This document shows, one piece after another, positions 1 to 5,682 of a stretch of 15,377 bases of DNA (its first letter is position 1; each line of letters begins with the position of its first letter). Origin of the DNA: Oscillospiraceae bacterium (GTDB taxonomy: Bacteria; Bacillota; Clostridia; Oscillospirales; Oscillospiraceae); assembly GCA_009776905.1 (NCBI GenBank), contig WRMX01000072.1, forward strand, positions 1 through 15,377, written 5' to 3'. Position numbers and translations under genes: made by a program. Below the pieces are notes generated by a model. That model worked only from the letters and a program-made list of their open reading frames with translations, had not been told where the DNA came from and ran no database searches.

Positions 1-91
1 GTGCGCAGCGTAGCGTGAGGGACAAGCGAGTAGAGCGAATTCATTTCGCTCGTAAGCGAGCTGTCCCGATGGGTTGTGGGCGCAGCCCACG
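1..91. other. Intergenic stretch downstream of yidC with two hairpins
   Basis: No gene is visible here. An imperfect hairpin runs from 19 to 67: outer arms GGGACA (19-24) and TGTCCC (62-67), inner arms GAGCGAA (33-39) and TTCGCTC (45-51) around a TTCAT loop. A second perfect hairpin, GTGGGC-GCA-GCCCAC (76-90), sits one base beyond the yidC stop codon. Neither is followed by a T run on the minus strand, so they are not canonical intrinsic terminators. They could protect the 3' end of the yidC transcript, or the second could be a member of the GTGGG/CCCAC repeat family also seen at 1644-1693 and 4710-4727. The gene that often follows yidC (jag) would lie beyond the left edge. Confidence 0.5.
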
Positions 92-1627
92 TTAGTCATC
101 TTCATCATCATCATACTCGTCGTCATCGTCGTCATCGTCGTCGTCATCATACTCGTCATCGTCATCGTCGTACTCGCCGTCATCATCATCGTCGTCGTAC
201 TCATCGTCATCGTCGTCACTATCGCTATCTTCATCGGTGCCACTATCGCCGTCGTCATCTTCATCGTCATCGGCATCGGCATAACTCTCGCCGTCGTCAT
301 CTTCATCGGCATCACCGGAATCGTCATCGGAAATGTCATATTCGATGCCGTCATCGTCATCATTAAGACCAATGCCACCATCATCAGAATCCGCGACAGC
401 AGTAAGTTTTCTTGCCCCTTCGCCTTCGTCCGCATCCGCATCCTCCGACAATATATCGGAGCTGCCGTCATTGGGATATAGATATCTGTCGGGGTCATAT
501 GCCCGGCCTCTGGCATATCGCCTTTTCCCGACCCTGCCGGGTTCATTGGTCGTGTCTTCCTCGACGGGTGCGTTCTTCTTTTGCCATTCCACGGCCTTCC
601 CGATTTGCTCCTGTTTGTCGCTCTTTTGCTTTTTGCGCTTTGCGGTGTTGGGATTGCGCTCGACGAGTCCCTCAGCTTTTTTACGTTCCGTCTCCAGCCG
701 TTTTGCTTCAAGCTCTGCTTCTTTTCTGGCCCGCTCCTCGTTCTTGATCGCTTCCTCTGCTTCGATCCTCTTCGTATAGACCTTCGTCAACCAAACATCC
801 TGCACGATTTGCAGCACTGTGCTGATTGTCCAATAAAACCCGAGCGCGGCAGGCGTTATGAATGCGATATATATCGACAGCAAGGGCATGAGCATCATCA
901 TCGTGTTCATCGATTTCGCCTGCCCATCGACCATCGCCGGCGGGTTTAGCTTGCGATTGAGCGCGGATGCCAGGAATTGCACTCCGCCTGATAGCAGCGG
1001 AATGAGGAAAATGATGAAGCCGGCAAGCCATGTACCATATTTCTCGATGTCGCCGTTCCAGATGAAATCCCATTGCGGCGTAAGCCCCATGTTGAGCCCA
1101 GGCAGAATGTTAAAGTTCATCTCGCGCAGATTTGAGCTTATTCCTTGAAAGACGCTGAAGTGCTTCGTTATGAACTGGGACTGATCGATTTGGACATAAT
1201 AATCGCTGAGCGTGGAAACAAAGCCCATGCTTGTCAATTTTTCCGTGATCTCGGCGAATTGCTCTGCCGCCACGCCCATCATAATCGTAATGGGCTGCCG
1301 GATAACCTGGAACAGCGCAAGCATGATGGGCAGCGGGAGTATGCCCCATATGCACCCGGAAGCGGGGTTGACGCCTTCCTCTTTATATAGCTTCATCGTC
1401 TCTTCGTTGAGCTTTGCTTTGTTTGTGCCGTGTTTCTTTTGCAGCTCGGCAATTTTTGGCTGGAGCCGCGCTTGCTGGATCATCCCACGTTTGCTTTTCA
1501 TTTGGAATGGTAACAGGATTGCCTTAATTACTATAGCAAACAGCATTATGGCGACGCCATAATTGCTCACTAGCGTGTATAGGAACATCAGCACCATGCC
1601 GAATGGTCTGGCTATACCGTTTAACAT
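92..1627 (-). CDS. yidC: YidC/Oxa1-family membrane protein insertase with polyacidic tail
   Basis: Inserts and folds proteins in the cytoplasmic membrane, alone or with SecYEG. From the ATG at 1627 the product is 511 residues; this start has AAAAGGAG four bases upstream, whereas the longer frame to 1705 only translates an intergenic repeat. A hydrophobic segment near residues 5-20 is followed by NYGVAIMLFAIVIKAILLPF (about 22-41), where Lys stands at the position of the groove Arg of Bacillus SpoIIIJ; as far as I recall, Lys is also seen in other clostridia. Next come a charged hairpin (MKSKRGMIQQARLQPKI), the helix starting at GCIWGILPLPIML, and two more helices ending near QDVWLTKVY. There is no large periplasmic domain. 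The tail is a basic/glutamate-rich likely coiled coil (RIEAEEAIKNEERARKEAEL onward), then about 124 very acidic residues (about 388-511) with EYDDDDD repeats. The family is certain; the acidic tail is atypical. It is the last gene of the rpmH cluster. Confidence 0.93.
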   Translation of the reverse strand: MLNGIARPFGMVLMFLYTLVSNYGVAIMLFAIVIKAILLPFQMKSKRGMIQQARLQPKIAELQKKHGTNKAKLNEETMKLYKEEGVNPASGCIWGILPLPIMLALFQVIRQPITIMMGVAAEQFAEITEKLTSMGFVSTLSDYYVQIDQSQFITKHFSVFQGISSNLREMNFNILPGLNMGLTPQWDFIWNGDIEKYGTWLAGFIIFLIPLLSGGVQFLASALNRKLNPPAMVDGQAKSMNTMMMLMPLLSIYIAFITPAALGFYWTISTVLQIVQDVWLTKVYTKRIEAEEAIKNEERARKEAELEAKRLETERKKAEGLVERNPNTAKRKKQKSDKQEQIGKAVEWQKKNAPVEEDTTNEPGRVGKRRYARGRAYDPDRYLYPNDGSSDILSEDADADEGEGARKLTAVADSDDGGIGLNDDDDGIEYDISDDDSGDADEDDDGESYADADDDEDDDGDSGTDEDSDSDDDDDEYDDDDDDGEYDDDDDEYDDDDDDDDDDEYDDDEDD

Positions 1628-1643
1628 AAAACTCCTTTTCATA

Positions 1644-1693
1644 CGTGAGGGCTCCGCCCCACAAGCTGTATCGTGAGGGCTCCGCCCCCACAA
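1644..1693. repeat. Two direct copies of a GC-rich intergenic repeat
   Basis: The motif GTGAGGGCTCCGCCCC plus a following ACAA occurs at 1644-1664 and again at 1672-1693, 28 bp apart; the second copy has one extra C. Both lie in the 96-bp gap between yidD and yidC. On the minus strand it reads TTGTGGGGCGGAGCCCTC, and related sequences occur on the plus strand at 74-92 and 4710-4727. The GGGC/GCCC core is self-complementary, so each copy could form a small hairpin in RNA. A mobile or REP-like origin is possible but not shown. Confidence 0.6.
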
Positions 1694-1723
1694 CCCGGAC
1701 GCCACGCGCTCCGCCCAGCGAGG

Positions 1724-1933
1724 TCATGGGACCGGGTCATATCCGCCTTTGCTGAAAGGGTTGCAGCGGAGGATGCGCCATAGCGCCATGCTTCCCCCTT
1801 TTAATGCGCCATATTTCTCCAGCGCTTCCAATGCATATGCGGAACATGTCGGCGCAAACCTGCATCTTGGGGCGGATGCGGGAGATATGCGCTTTCGATA
1901 GAAAAGCACGAGAGCGATCATCACTCGTTTCAT
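1724..1933 (-). CDS. yidD: Membrane protein insertion efficiency factor YidD
   Basis: Small amphipathic, membrane-associated protein that helps YidC-dependent insertion. The chosen start at 1933 gives 69 residues, normal for the family. It is preceded by GGAGG, and its ATGA overlaps the rnpA stop by 4 bp. Family hallmarks are visible: FYRKRISP near residue 11, PRCRFAPTCSAYALEAL (the conserved Cys-containing block), and the C-terminal RCNPFSKGGYDPVP. A longer frame to 1993 would add only a basic stretch read from the rnpA end and is unlikely. The overlap implies translational coupling to rnpA, as usual in the rpmH-rnpA-yidD-yidC cluster. A 96-bp repeat-containing gap separates it from yidC. 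Confidence 0.93.
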   Translation of the reverse strand: MKRVMIALVLFYRKRISPASAPRCRFAPTCSAYALEALEKYGALKGGSMALWRILRCNPFSKGGYDPVP

Positions 1934-2319
1934 CCGCCGCCTCCGCTGTTTTTGTGTGGGATTGCAGGGTGGAGTTCTATGTCGGAACTCCAAATATTCA
2001 GCTTTTTGAATAGCGTGATCACCGAAGATTCTATTTCCTTATATTCGGCATATCTGCTTCTTGTCCTCGCGACGATCACTATATCATATCCAGGCTTTAT
2101 CTTGTCTTCGTTTAGCCTGTAGATTTCTTTCAGCCGCCTGCGGATGCGGTTGCGCTGGACTGCTCCGCCGATTTTTGCGCTGACTGTGATGCCAAGCCGT
2201 TTACGGGTTTTCCCTGTTCGTATGCAATATACTACGGCGCACTGAGACGCCGCGCTTTTCCCTTTATTATACAGCCTTTTGAATTCGTGGTTTTTTTTGA
2301 GCGATGTGGTGGATTTCAT
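1930..2319 (-). CDS. rnpA: Ribonuclease P protein component
   Basis: Protein subunit of RNase P; it binds the catalytic RNA and the pre-tRNA 5' leader. The product is 129 residues, in the family range. The RNR signature is clear at residues 54-66 (VQRNRIRRRLKEI), and the N-terminal KKNHEFKRLYNKGKS and the later GYDIVIVAR match the family. The start is the ATG at 2319, only three bases after the rpmH stop, with no good Shine-Dalgarno sequence, so translation is probably coupled to rpmH. The last codons encode GGGG; those same bases (GGAGGCGG) act as the ribosome binding site of yidD, so the odd glycine tail is likely a by-product of the overlap. Confidence 0.96.
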   Translation of the reverse strand: MKSTTSLKKNHEFKRLYNKGKSAASQCAVVYCIRTGKTRKRLGITVSAKIGGAVQRNRIRRRLKEIYRLNEDKIKPGYDIVIVARTRSRYAEYKEIESSVITLFKKLNIWSSDIELHPAIPHKNSGGGG

Positions 2320-2322
2320 GTT

Positions 2323-2457
2323 CTACGCTGATAGTTTCGCTCTGCCTTTTGTACGGCGGCGGGCGAGGACTTTGCGGCCATTCCTCGTTGACATTCTTTT
2401 GCGAAAGCCGTGTTCTTTTGATCGTTGTCTCTTTTTTGGTTGATATGTTCTTACCAT
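2323..2457 (-). CDS. rpmH: 50S ribosomal protein L34
   Basis: Very short, highly basic structural protein of the large ribosomal subunit. Translation from the ATG at 2457 gives 44 residues beginning MVRTYQPKKRQRSKEHGFRK and ending with RRRTKGRAKLSA, which matches L34 along its whole length. A textbook AAGGAGGTG lies seven bases before the start, and a near-consensus promoter lies 31 bp further up. It is the first gene of the rnpA-yidD-yidC cluster. In many bacteria rpmH faces dnaA across the replication origin; here its divergent neighbour is a sugar transporter ATPase instead. Confidence 0.97.
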   Translation of the reverse strand: MVRTYQPKKRQRSKEHGFRKRMSTRNGRKVLARRRTKGRAKLSA

Positions 2458-2487
2458 GTTTGCACCTCCTTACCAATACGGAAGCTG

Positions 2488-2517
2488 ATTATATAACAAT
2501 GCTGTATGCTCTGTCAA
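2488..2517 (-). promoter_or_regulatory. Sigma-A promoter of the rpmH cluster
   Basis: On the minus strand TTGACA (2512-2517) and TATAAT (2488-2493) are both perfect consensus hexamers, separated by 18 bp. The start of rpmH lies about 30 bases downstream of the -10 box, leaving a short leader. Such a strong promoter fits a ribosomal protein gene. Confidence 0.85.
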
Positions 2518-2537
2518 CTATCACGTGGAGATGAAAT

Positions 2538-2590
2538 GAAAAAATATCAAACCGCGACGACGCGACGAATAGAAAAAATATCAAACCGCG
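2538..2590. repeat. Perfect 19-bp direct repeat between divergent promoters
   Basis: GAAAAAATATCAAACCGCG occurs at 2538-2556 and again, without mismatch, at 2572-2590, a 34-bp period with a 15-bp spacer rich in CGACG. The second copy ends seven bases before the -35 box of the transporter promoter, and the first begins 21 bases beyond the -35 box of the rpmH promoter. Spacing near three helical turns and the position suggest binding sites for a regulator, possibly of the transporter operon; this is inference. The rest of 2458-2682 holds only the two promoters. Confidence 0.6.
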
Positions 2591-2597
2591 CCGAATG

Positions 2598-2626
2598 TTG
2601 ACATATCATTCGACAGGCGATAAAAT
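2598..2626 (+). promoter_or_regulatory. Sigma-A promoter of the ABC importer operon
   Basis: TTGACA (2598-2603) and TAAAAT (2621-2626) are separated by 17 bp, a near-consensus promoter. The ATPase gene starts at 2683, giving a leader of about 50 bases. That leader contains the palindrome GTTAAC (2661-2666), which could be part of an operator, though one six-base palindrome is weak evidence. Confidence 0.8.
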
Positions 2627-2682
2627 GAGCATCATTATTAGTAACTGACGGATTTACAACGTTAACAGAACGTGAGGCAGCG

Positions 2683-3774
2683 ATGAAAGTAACATTGCAA
2701 AACCTGACAAAAGTCTTTCCGGGCCGCAGCAAAAACAACCACGCGGACGTTGTGGCTGTCAATGACTTTTCCTTTGAAATTGCCGACGGAGAACTCATCG
2801 GGCTGCTCGGCCCTTCAGGGTGCGGCAAGAGCACGGCGCTCAACCTGATATGCGGGCTGCAGGAGCCGACGAGCGGCAGCATATTCTTCGATGAAGACGA
2901 TGTCACAAACCTGCCGCCGGAAGACAGGGGCGTTGGCCTCGTTTTCCAAAATTACGCGCTCTACCCACATTTGACAGCGATGCAAAACATATTGTTCCCG
3001 TTGCAAAACATCAAAGGCGCGGAAAGGCTCTCTAAAGCAGATATGCAAAAAAGGGCGCATGAGGTCGCCGCGCTTGTCCAAATAGATGAATTGCTGGACC
3101 GCAAACCTGCCGAGCTTTCCGGCGGCCAGCAGCAGCGTGTCGCGATCGCGCGCGCTTTGGCAAAAATGCCGCGTATTCTCCTCCTCGATGAGCCTCTTTC
3201 AAACCTGGATGCGCGGTTGAGGCTGCAAACCCGTGAAGAGATCAGGCGCATTCAGCGGGAAACGCGCATTACGACGGTTTTTGTGACTCACGACCAGGAA
3301 GAGGCTATGAGCATTTCAGACACCATCGTCGTCATGCGCAGTGGCGTCGTTGAGCAAATCGGTAAGCCGCAGGATGTCTATGACAATCCGATGAATCTTT
3401 TCGTGGCTACATTCCTTGGCACTCCTCCGATCAACGTTTTCTCCGGAGAGATTTCCGGCGGGAAGCTGTTGATTGGAAAAGAGGCATTGTTTGAAACAAA
3501 TGGCTTTCCTGATAGGGAAGTTTATGTTGGCATCCGTCCCGAAGGTTTCATACCTGATGGTAACGGTCCGTTGCATCTCAATCTCAGGAATATTGAGGTC
3601 ATGGGCCGTGATGTCACCGTGGTCTCTACCCATGGCGCTTCCGTCAATCCTGTAATTCGTTCGATTATCAGCGCGGATAGCTCGATTGATGTTTCGGCTA
3701 CGGAGGTCAGCTTTTCCGTCAAACGCGCAAAAGTCTTTGTCTTCGACAAAGATACGGAAGCACGAATCATATAA
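2683..3774 (+). CDS. Carbohydrate ABC transporter ATP-binding protein (MalK/UgpC/MsmK type)
   Basis: ATPase that powers import of a sugar or related solute through the two permeases encoded next to it; it acts on the cytoplasmic face of the membrane. The 363 residues show Walker A GPSGCGKST (43-51), Q-loop Gln89, signature LSGGQ (145-149), Walker B RILLLDEP (164-171), D-loop SNLD and switch His203. A C-terminal OB/TOBE-like regulatory domain follows, with the typical VGIRPE near residue 280. Length and layout match MalK-type ATPases, which often serve several importers. The ATG at 2683 has GAGG five bases before it. The permease gene begins 19 bp after the stop. Having the ATPase first and the binding protein last is less common than the reverse. 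The substrate cannot be told from this protein. Confidence 0.93.
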   Translation: MKVTLQNLTKVFPGRSKNNHADVVAVNDFSFEIADGELIGLLGPSGCGKSTALNLICGLQEPTSGSIFFDEDDVTNLPPEDRGVGLVFQNYALYPHLTAMQNILFPLQNIKGAERLSKADMQKRAHEVAALVQIDELLDRKPAELSGGQQQRVAIARALAKMPRILLLDEPLSNLDARLRLQTREEIRRIQRETRITTVFVTHDQEEAMSISDTIVVMRSGVVEQIGKPQDVYDNPMNLFVATFLGTPPINVFSGEISGGKLLIGKEALFETNGFPDREVYVGIRPEGFIPDGNGPLHLNLRNIEVMGRDVTVVSTHGASVNPVIRSIISADSSIDVSATEVSFSVKRAKVFVFDKDTEARII

Positions 3775-3793
3775 GAAAGGATTGGCGGGCGCA

Positions 3794-4687
3794 ATGGATA
3801 AGCGCAGCAGAAAAGCATGGATATACTTATTGCCCGCGATAGTGTTTTTGGGGCTCTTCATGGTATATCCTTTGATCGATGTTTCGATCTATTCGGTCGA
3901 AGAAGGATATAATTCCGCGTCCCGGACCTTCTTTGGCGTTGGATCGTATAATTACTCGTACGTGCTGCACGACCCATACTTCATGCAAGCGGTTAAAAAC
4001 ACCGCGATTCTCGTCATATTCACGGTGCCTGTTTCCACGTGCATAGCCTTGCTCATTTCGGCGGGTCTGAGTTCCATTAAAGCGCTCCGGAAGTTATATC
4101 AGACGATTTACTTTCTCCCATATGTCACGAATACCCTCGCCGTCGGATTGGTGTTCATGATCTTGTTTAACAAAACAGCATATACGGATGGGCTCATCAA
4201 CCTCATCATAAACCGGCTTGGCGGCAGTTCCGTAGATTTCATCAACGGCCCGTATTGGGCCAAAATGCTGGTATTATGCATATATACGATTTGGGTGGTC
4301 ATGCCGTTTAAGGTACTTGTGCTCACAAGCGCGCTTGCTTCCGTCAATCAGCAGTATTATGACGCGGCAAGGGTGGATGGCACGTCAAAAATGCGCATTT
4401 TTACGAAAATTACATTGCCGATGATTTCGCCAATCGTTTTCTATTTGATTATCACAGGTTTCATTGGGGCATTCAAAGCATATAGCGATGCTGTCGCTTT
4501 GTTCGGTACAAACCTGAACGCGGCAGAGATGAACACCATCGTCGGTTATATTTATGATATGCTTTATGGCAACAGCGGGGGGTATCCTTCTTTTGCGTCG
4601 GCGGCTGCAATCATCCTTTTTGCCATTATTCTGACGATTACATGCATAAACTCGTTGATCAGCAAAAAATACGTTTTTTATAATTGA
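3794..4687 (+). CDS. Sugar ABC transporter permease, MalF/UgpA type
   Basis: Integral membrane half of the importer. From the ATG at 3794 it has 297 residues; the frame is open upstream to 3686 but that part overlaps the ATPase gene. AAAGGA lies about 12 bases upstream, slightly far. Six hydrophobic segments are visible, beginning with AWIYLLPAIVFLGLFMVYPL (8-27). The cytoplasmic EAA loop that docks on the ATPase reads YYDAARVDGTSKMRIFTKI (188-206), followed by TLPMISP, with the conserved Ala, Asp-Gly and Leu-Pro. It pairs with the MalG-type permease encoded next, after a 119-bp gap that holds a hairpin and a repeat. As usual for this family the sequence gives no clear substrate. Confidence 0.92.
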   Translation: MDKRSRKAWIYLLPAIVFLGLFMVYPLIDVSIYSVEEGYNSASRTFFGVGSYNYSYVLHDPYFMQAVKNTAILVIFTVPVSTCIALLISAGLSSIKALRKLYQTIYFLPYVTNTLAVGLVFMILFNKTAYTDGLINLIINRLGGSSVDFINGPYWAKMLVLCIYTIWVVMPFKVLVLTSALASVNQQYYDAARVDGTSKMRIFTKITLPMISPIVFYLIITGFIGAFKAYSDAVALFGTNLNAAEMNTIVGYIYDMLYGNSGGYPSFASAAAIILFAIILTITCINSLISKKYVFYN

Positions 4688-4806
4688 GCCGCTCGTAGCG
4701 GCGTTTGGGTTGTGGGGCGCAGAGCTCCATGAAAGATTCTTCGCTTCGCTCAGATAATAGTGGCGGCTATCGCGACAGGGCTTGAATATATAGGGGAGGC
4801 GCGGGC
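4688..4806 (+). repeat. Intra-operon spacer with hairpin and dispersed GC-rich repeat
   Basis: Directly after the permease stop is a perfect hairpin, GCCGCT-CGT-AGCGGC (4688-4702). It is followed at 4710-4727 by TTGTGGGGCGCAGAGCTC, related to the repeats at 74-92 and 1644-1693 (seen there on the other strand). There is no T run after the hairpin, so it is not a clear terminator; it may be an RNA-processing or stability element that tunes the ratio of the two permeases. The spacer ends with the strong ribosome binding site AGGGGAGG (4792-4799) of the next gene. Confidence 0.5.
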
Positions 4807-5682
4807 TTGCGAATCAATTCAGCTGAAAACATAGCAAAAAGCATTGATCCGATACGTAAAAAAGCGGGGAAAGCCGCCGTCTATACGTTATTGACGATAT
4901 GGGCGGTATTGGTGTTGTTCCCATTTTATTGGATGGTAATGACATCTATTAAAAGCTATGGGTCATATAATTCCGAATATATTGCGACTCTCTTTGCGCG
5001 CGCCCCCACAATGGAAAACTATTCGACCGCATTCACAGCCGTCCCGCTCGGAAGGTATTTGACGAATACGCTTGTGTTTACGGTTGCCACAACAGCGGCA
5101 ATGCTCCTCGTGGCCGTTTTCGCCGCTTTTGCCTTTGCAAGGCTGAATTTCAGGGGGAAGAACGTCGCGTTCATGCTCTTCCTGGCGCTGATGATGATCC
5201 CGAATGAGCTCGTCATCGTCACGAACTTCGTGACCATTACGAATTTTGATATGCGCAATACATTCCTCGGCTTAATATTGCCGTCGGTCACTTCTGTGTT
5301 TTATATTTATTTGTTGAAAGAAAACTTCGCGCAGATTCCGGACGAGCTGTATTACGCTGCGAAAGTCGATGGGACGTCGGATATAAAGTTCATGTTTAAG
5401 GTAATGATTCCCATATGCAAACCGACTATCATCACCGTCATAATCCTGAAGATCATTGAGTGTTGGAACTCTTATGTGTGGCCGAGGCTGATCACGGACG
5501 ATGCAAGCCATTTTCTTGTGTCGAACGGGATTCAGGAAATCCGTGAAAGCGGGTTCGGGCGCGAAAACATACCTGCGATGATGGCTGCCGTGGTGGTGAT
5601 TTCCATTCCGCTCATCATCTTGTTCCTGGTTTTCAGAAACAAGGTCATGGCGGGGGTGTCTCGCGGAGGGCTAAAAGGATGA
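4807..5682 (+). CDS. Sugar ABC transporter permease, MalG/UgpE type
   Basis: Second membrane subunit of the importer, 291 residues, six predicted helices. The start is TTG at 4807: GGGGAGG lies seven bases upstream, and the next in-frame Met falls inside the first helix (AVYTLLTIWAVLVLFPFYW, about 24-42), so an ATG start would destroy it. The EAA loop is ELYYAAKVDGTSDIKFMFKV (180-199), then MIPICKP. The family-typical sequence near residues 84-110 (YLTNTLVFTVATTAAMLLVA) and MMIPNELVIV are present. Its stop overlaps the ATG of the binding-protein gene by 4 bp (ATGA), implying coupled translation. Confidence 0.92.
   Translation: MRINSAENIAKSIDPIRKKAGKAAVYTLLTIWAVLVLFPFYWMVMTSIKSYGSYNSEYIATLFARAPTMENYSTAFTAVPLGRYLTNTLVFTVATTAAMLLVAVFAAFAFARLNFRGKNVAFMLFLALMMIPNELVIVTNFVTITNFDMRNTFLGLILPSVTSVFYIYLLKENFAQIPDELYYAAKVDGTSDIKFMFKVMIPICKPTIITVIILKIIECWNSYVWPRLITDDASHFLVSNGIQEIRESGFGRENIPAMMAAVVVISIPLIILFLVFRNKVMAGVSRGGLKG

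Noticed and set aside
74..481. Plus-strand frames made almost only of Val/Ile or His/Arg
   Set aside because: They are the reverse reading of the GAC/GAT tract that encodes the YidC acidic tail; no ribosome binding site and no plausible protein.
1628..1705. N-terminal extension of YidC to an ATG at 1705
   Set aside because: It would translate the intergenic repeat copies, while the ATG at 1627 has AAAAGGAG at the right distance.
2536..2601. A 21-residue leader-peptide ORF (MKKYQTATTRRIEK...) with GGAG upstream
   Set aside because: It has no clear promoter, its stop overlaps the importer -35 box, and the repeats it spans are in different frames.
2458..2682. Replication origin next to rpmH
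   Set aside because: No TTATCCACA-type DnaA boxes or AT-rich unwinding cluster and no dnaA gene are seen.
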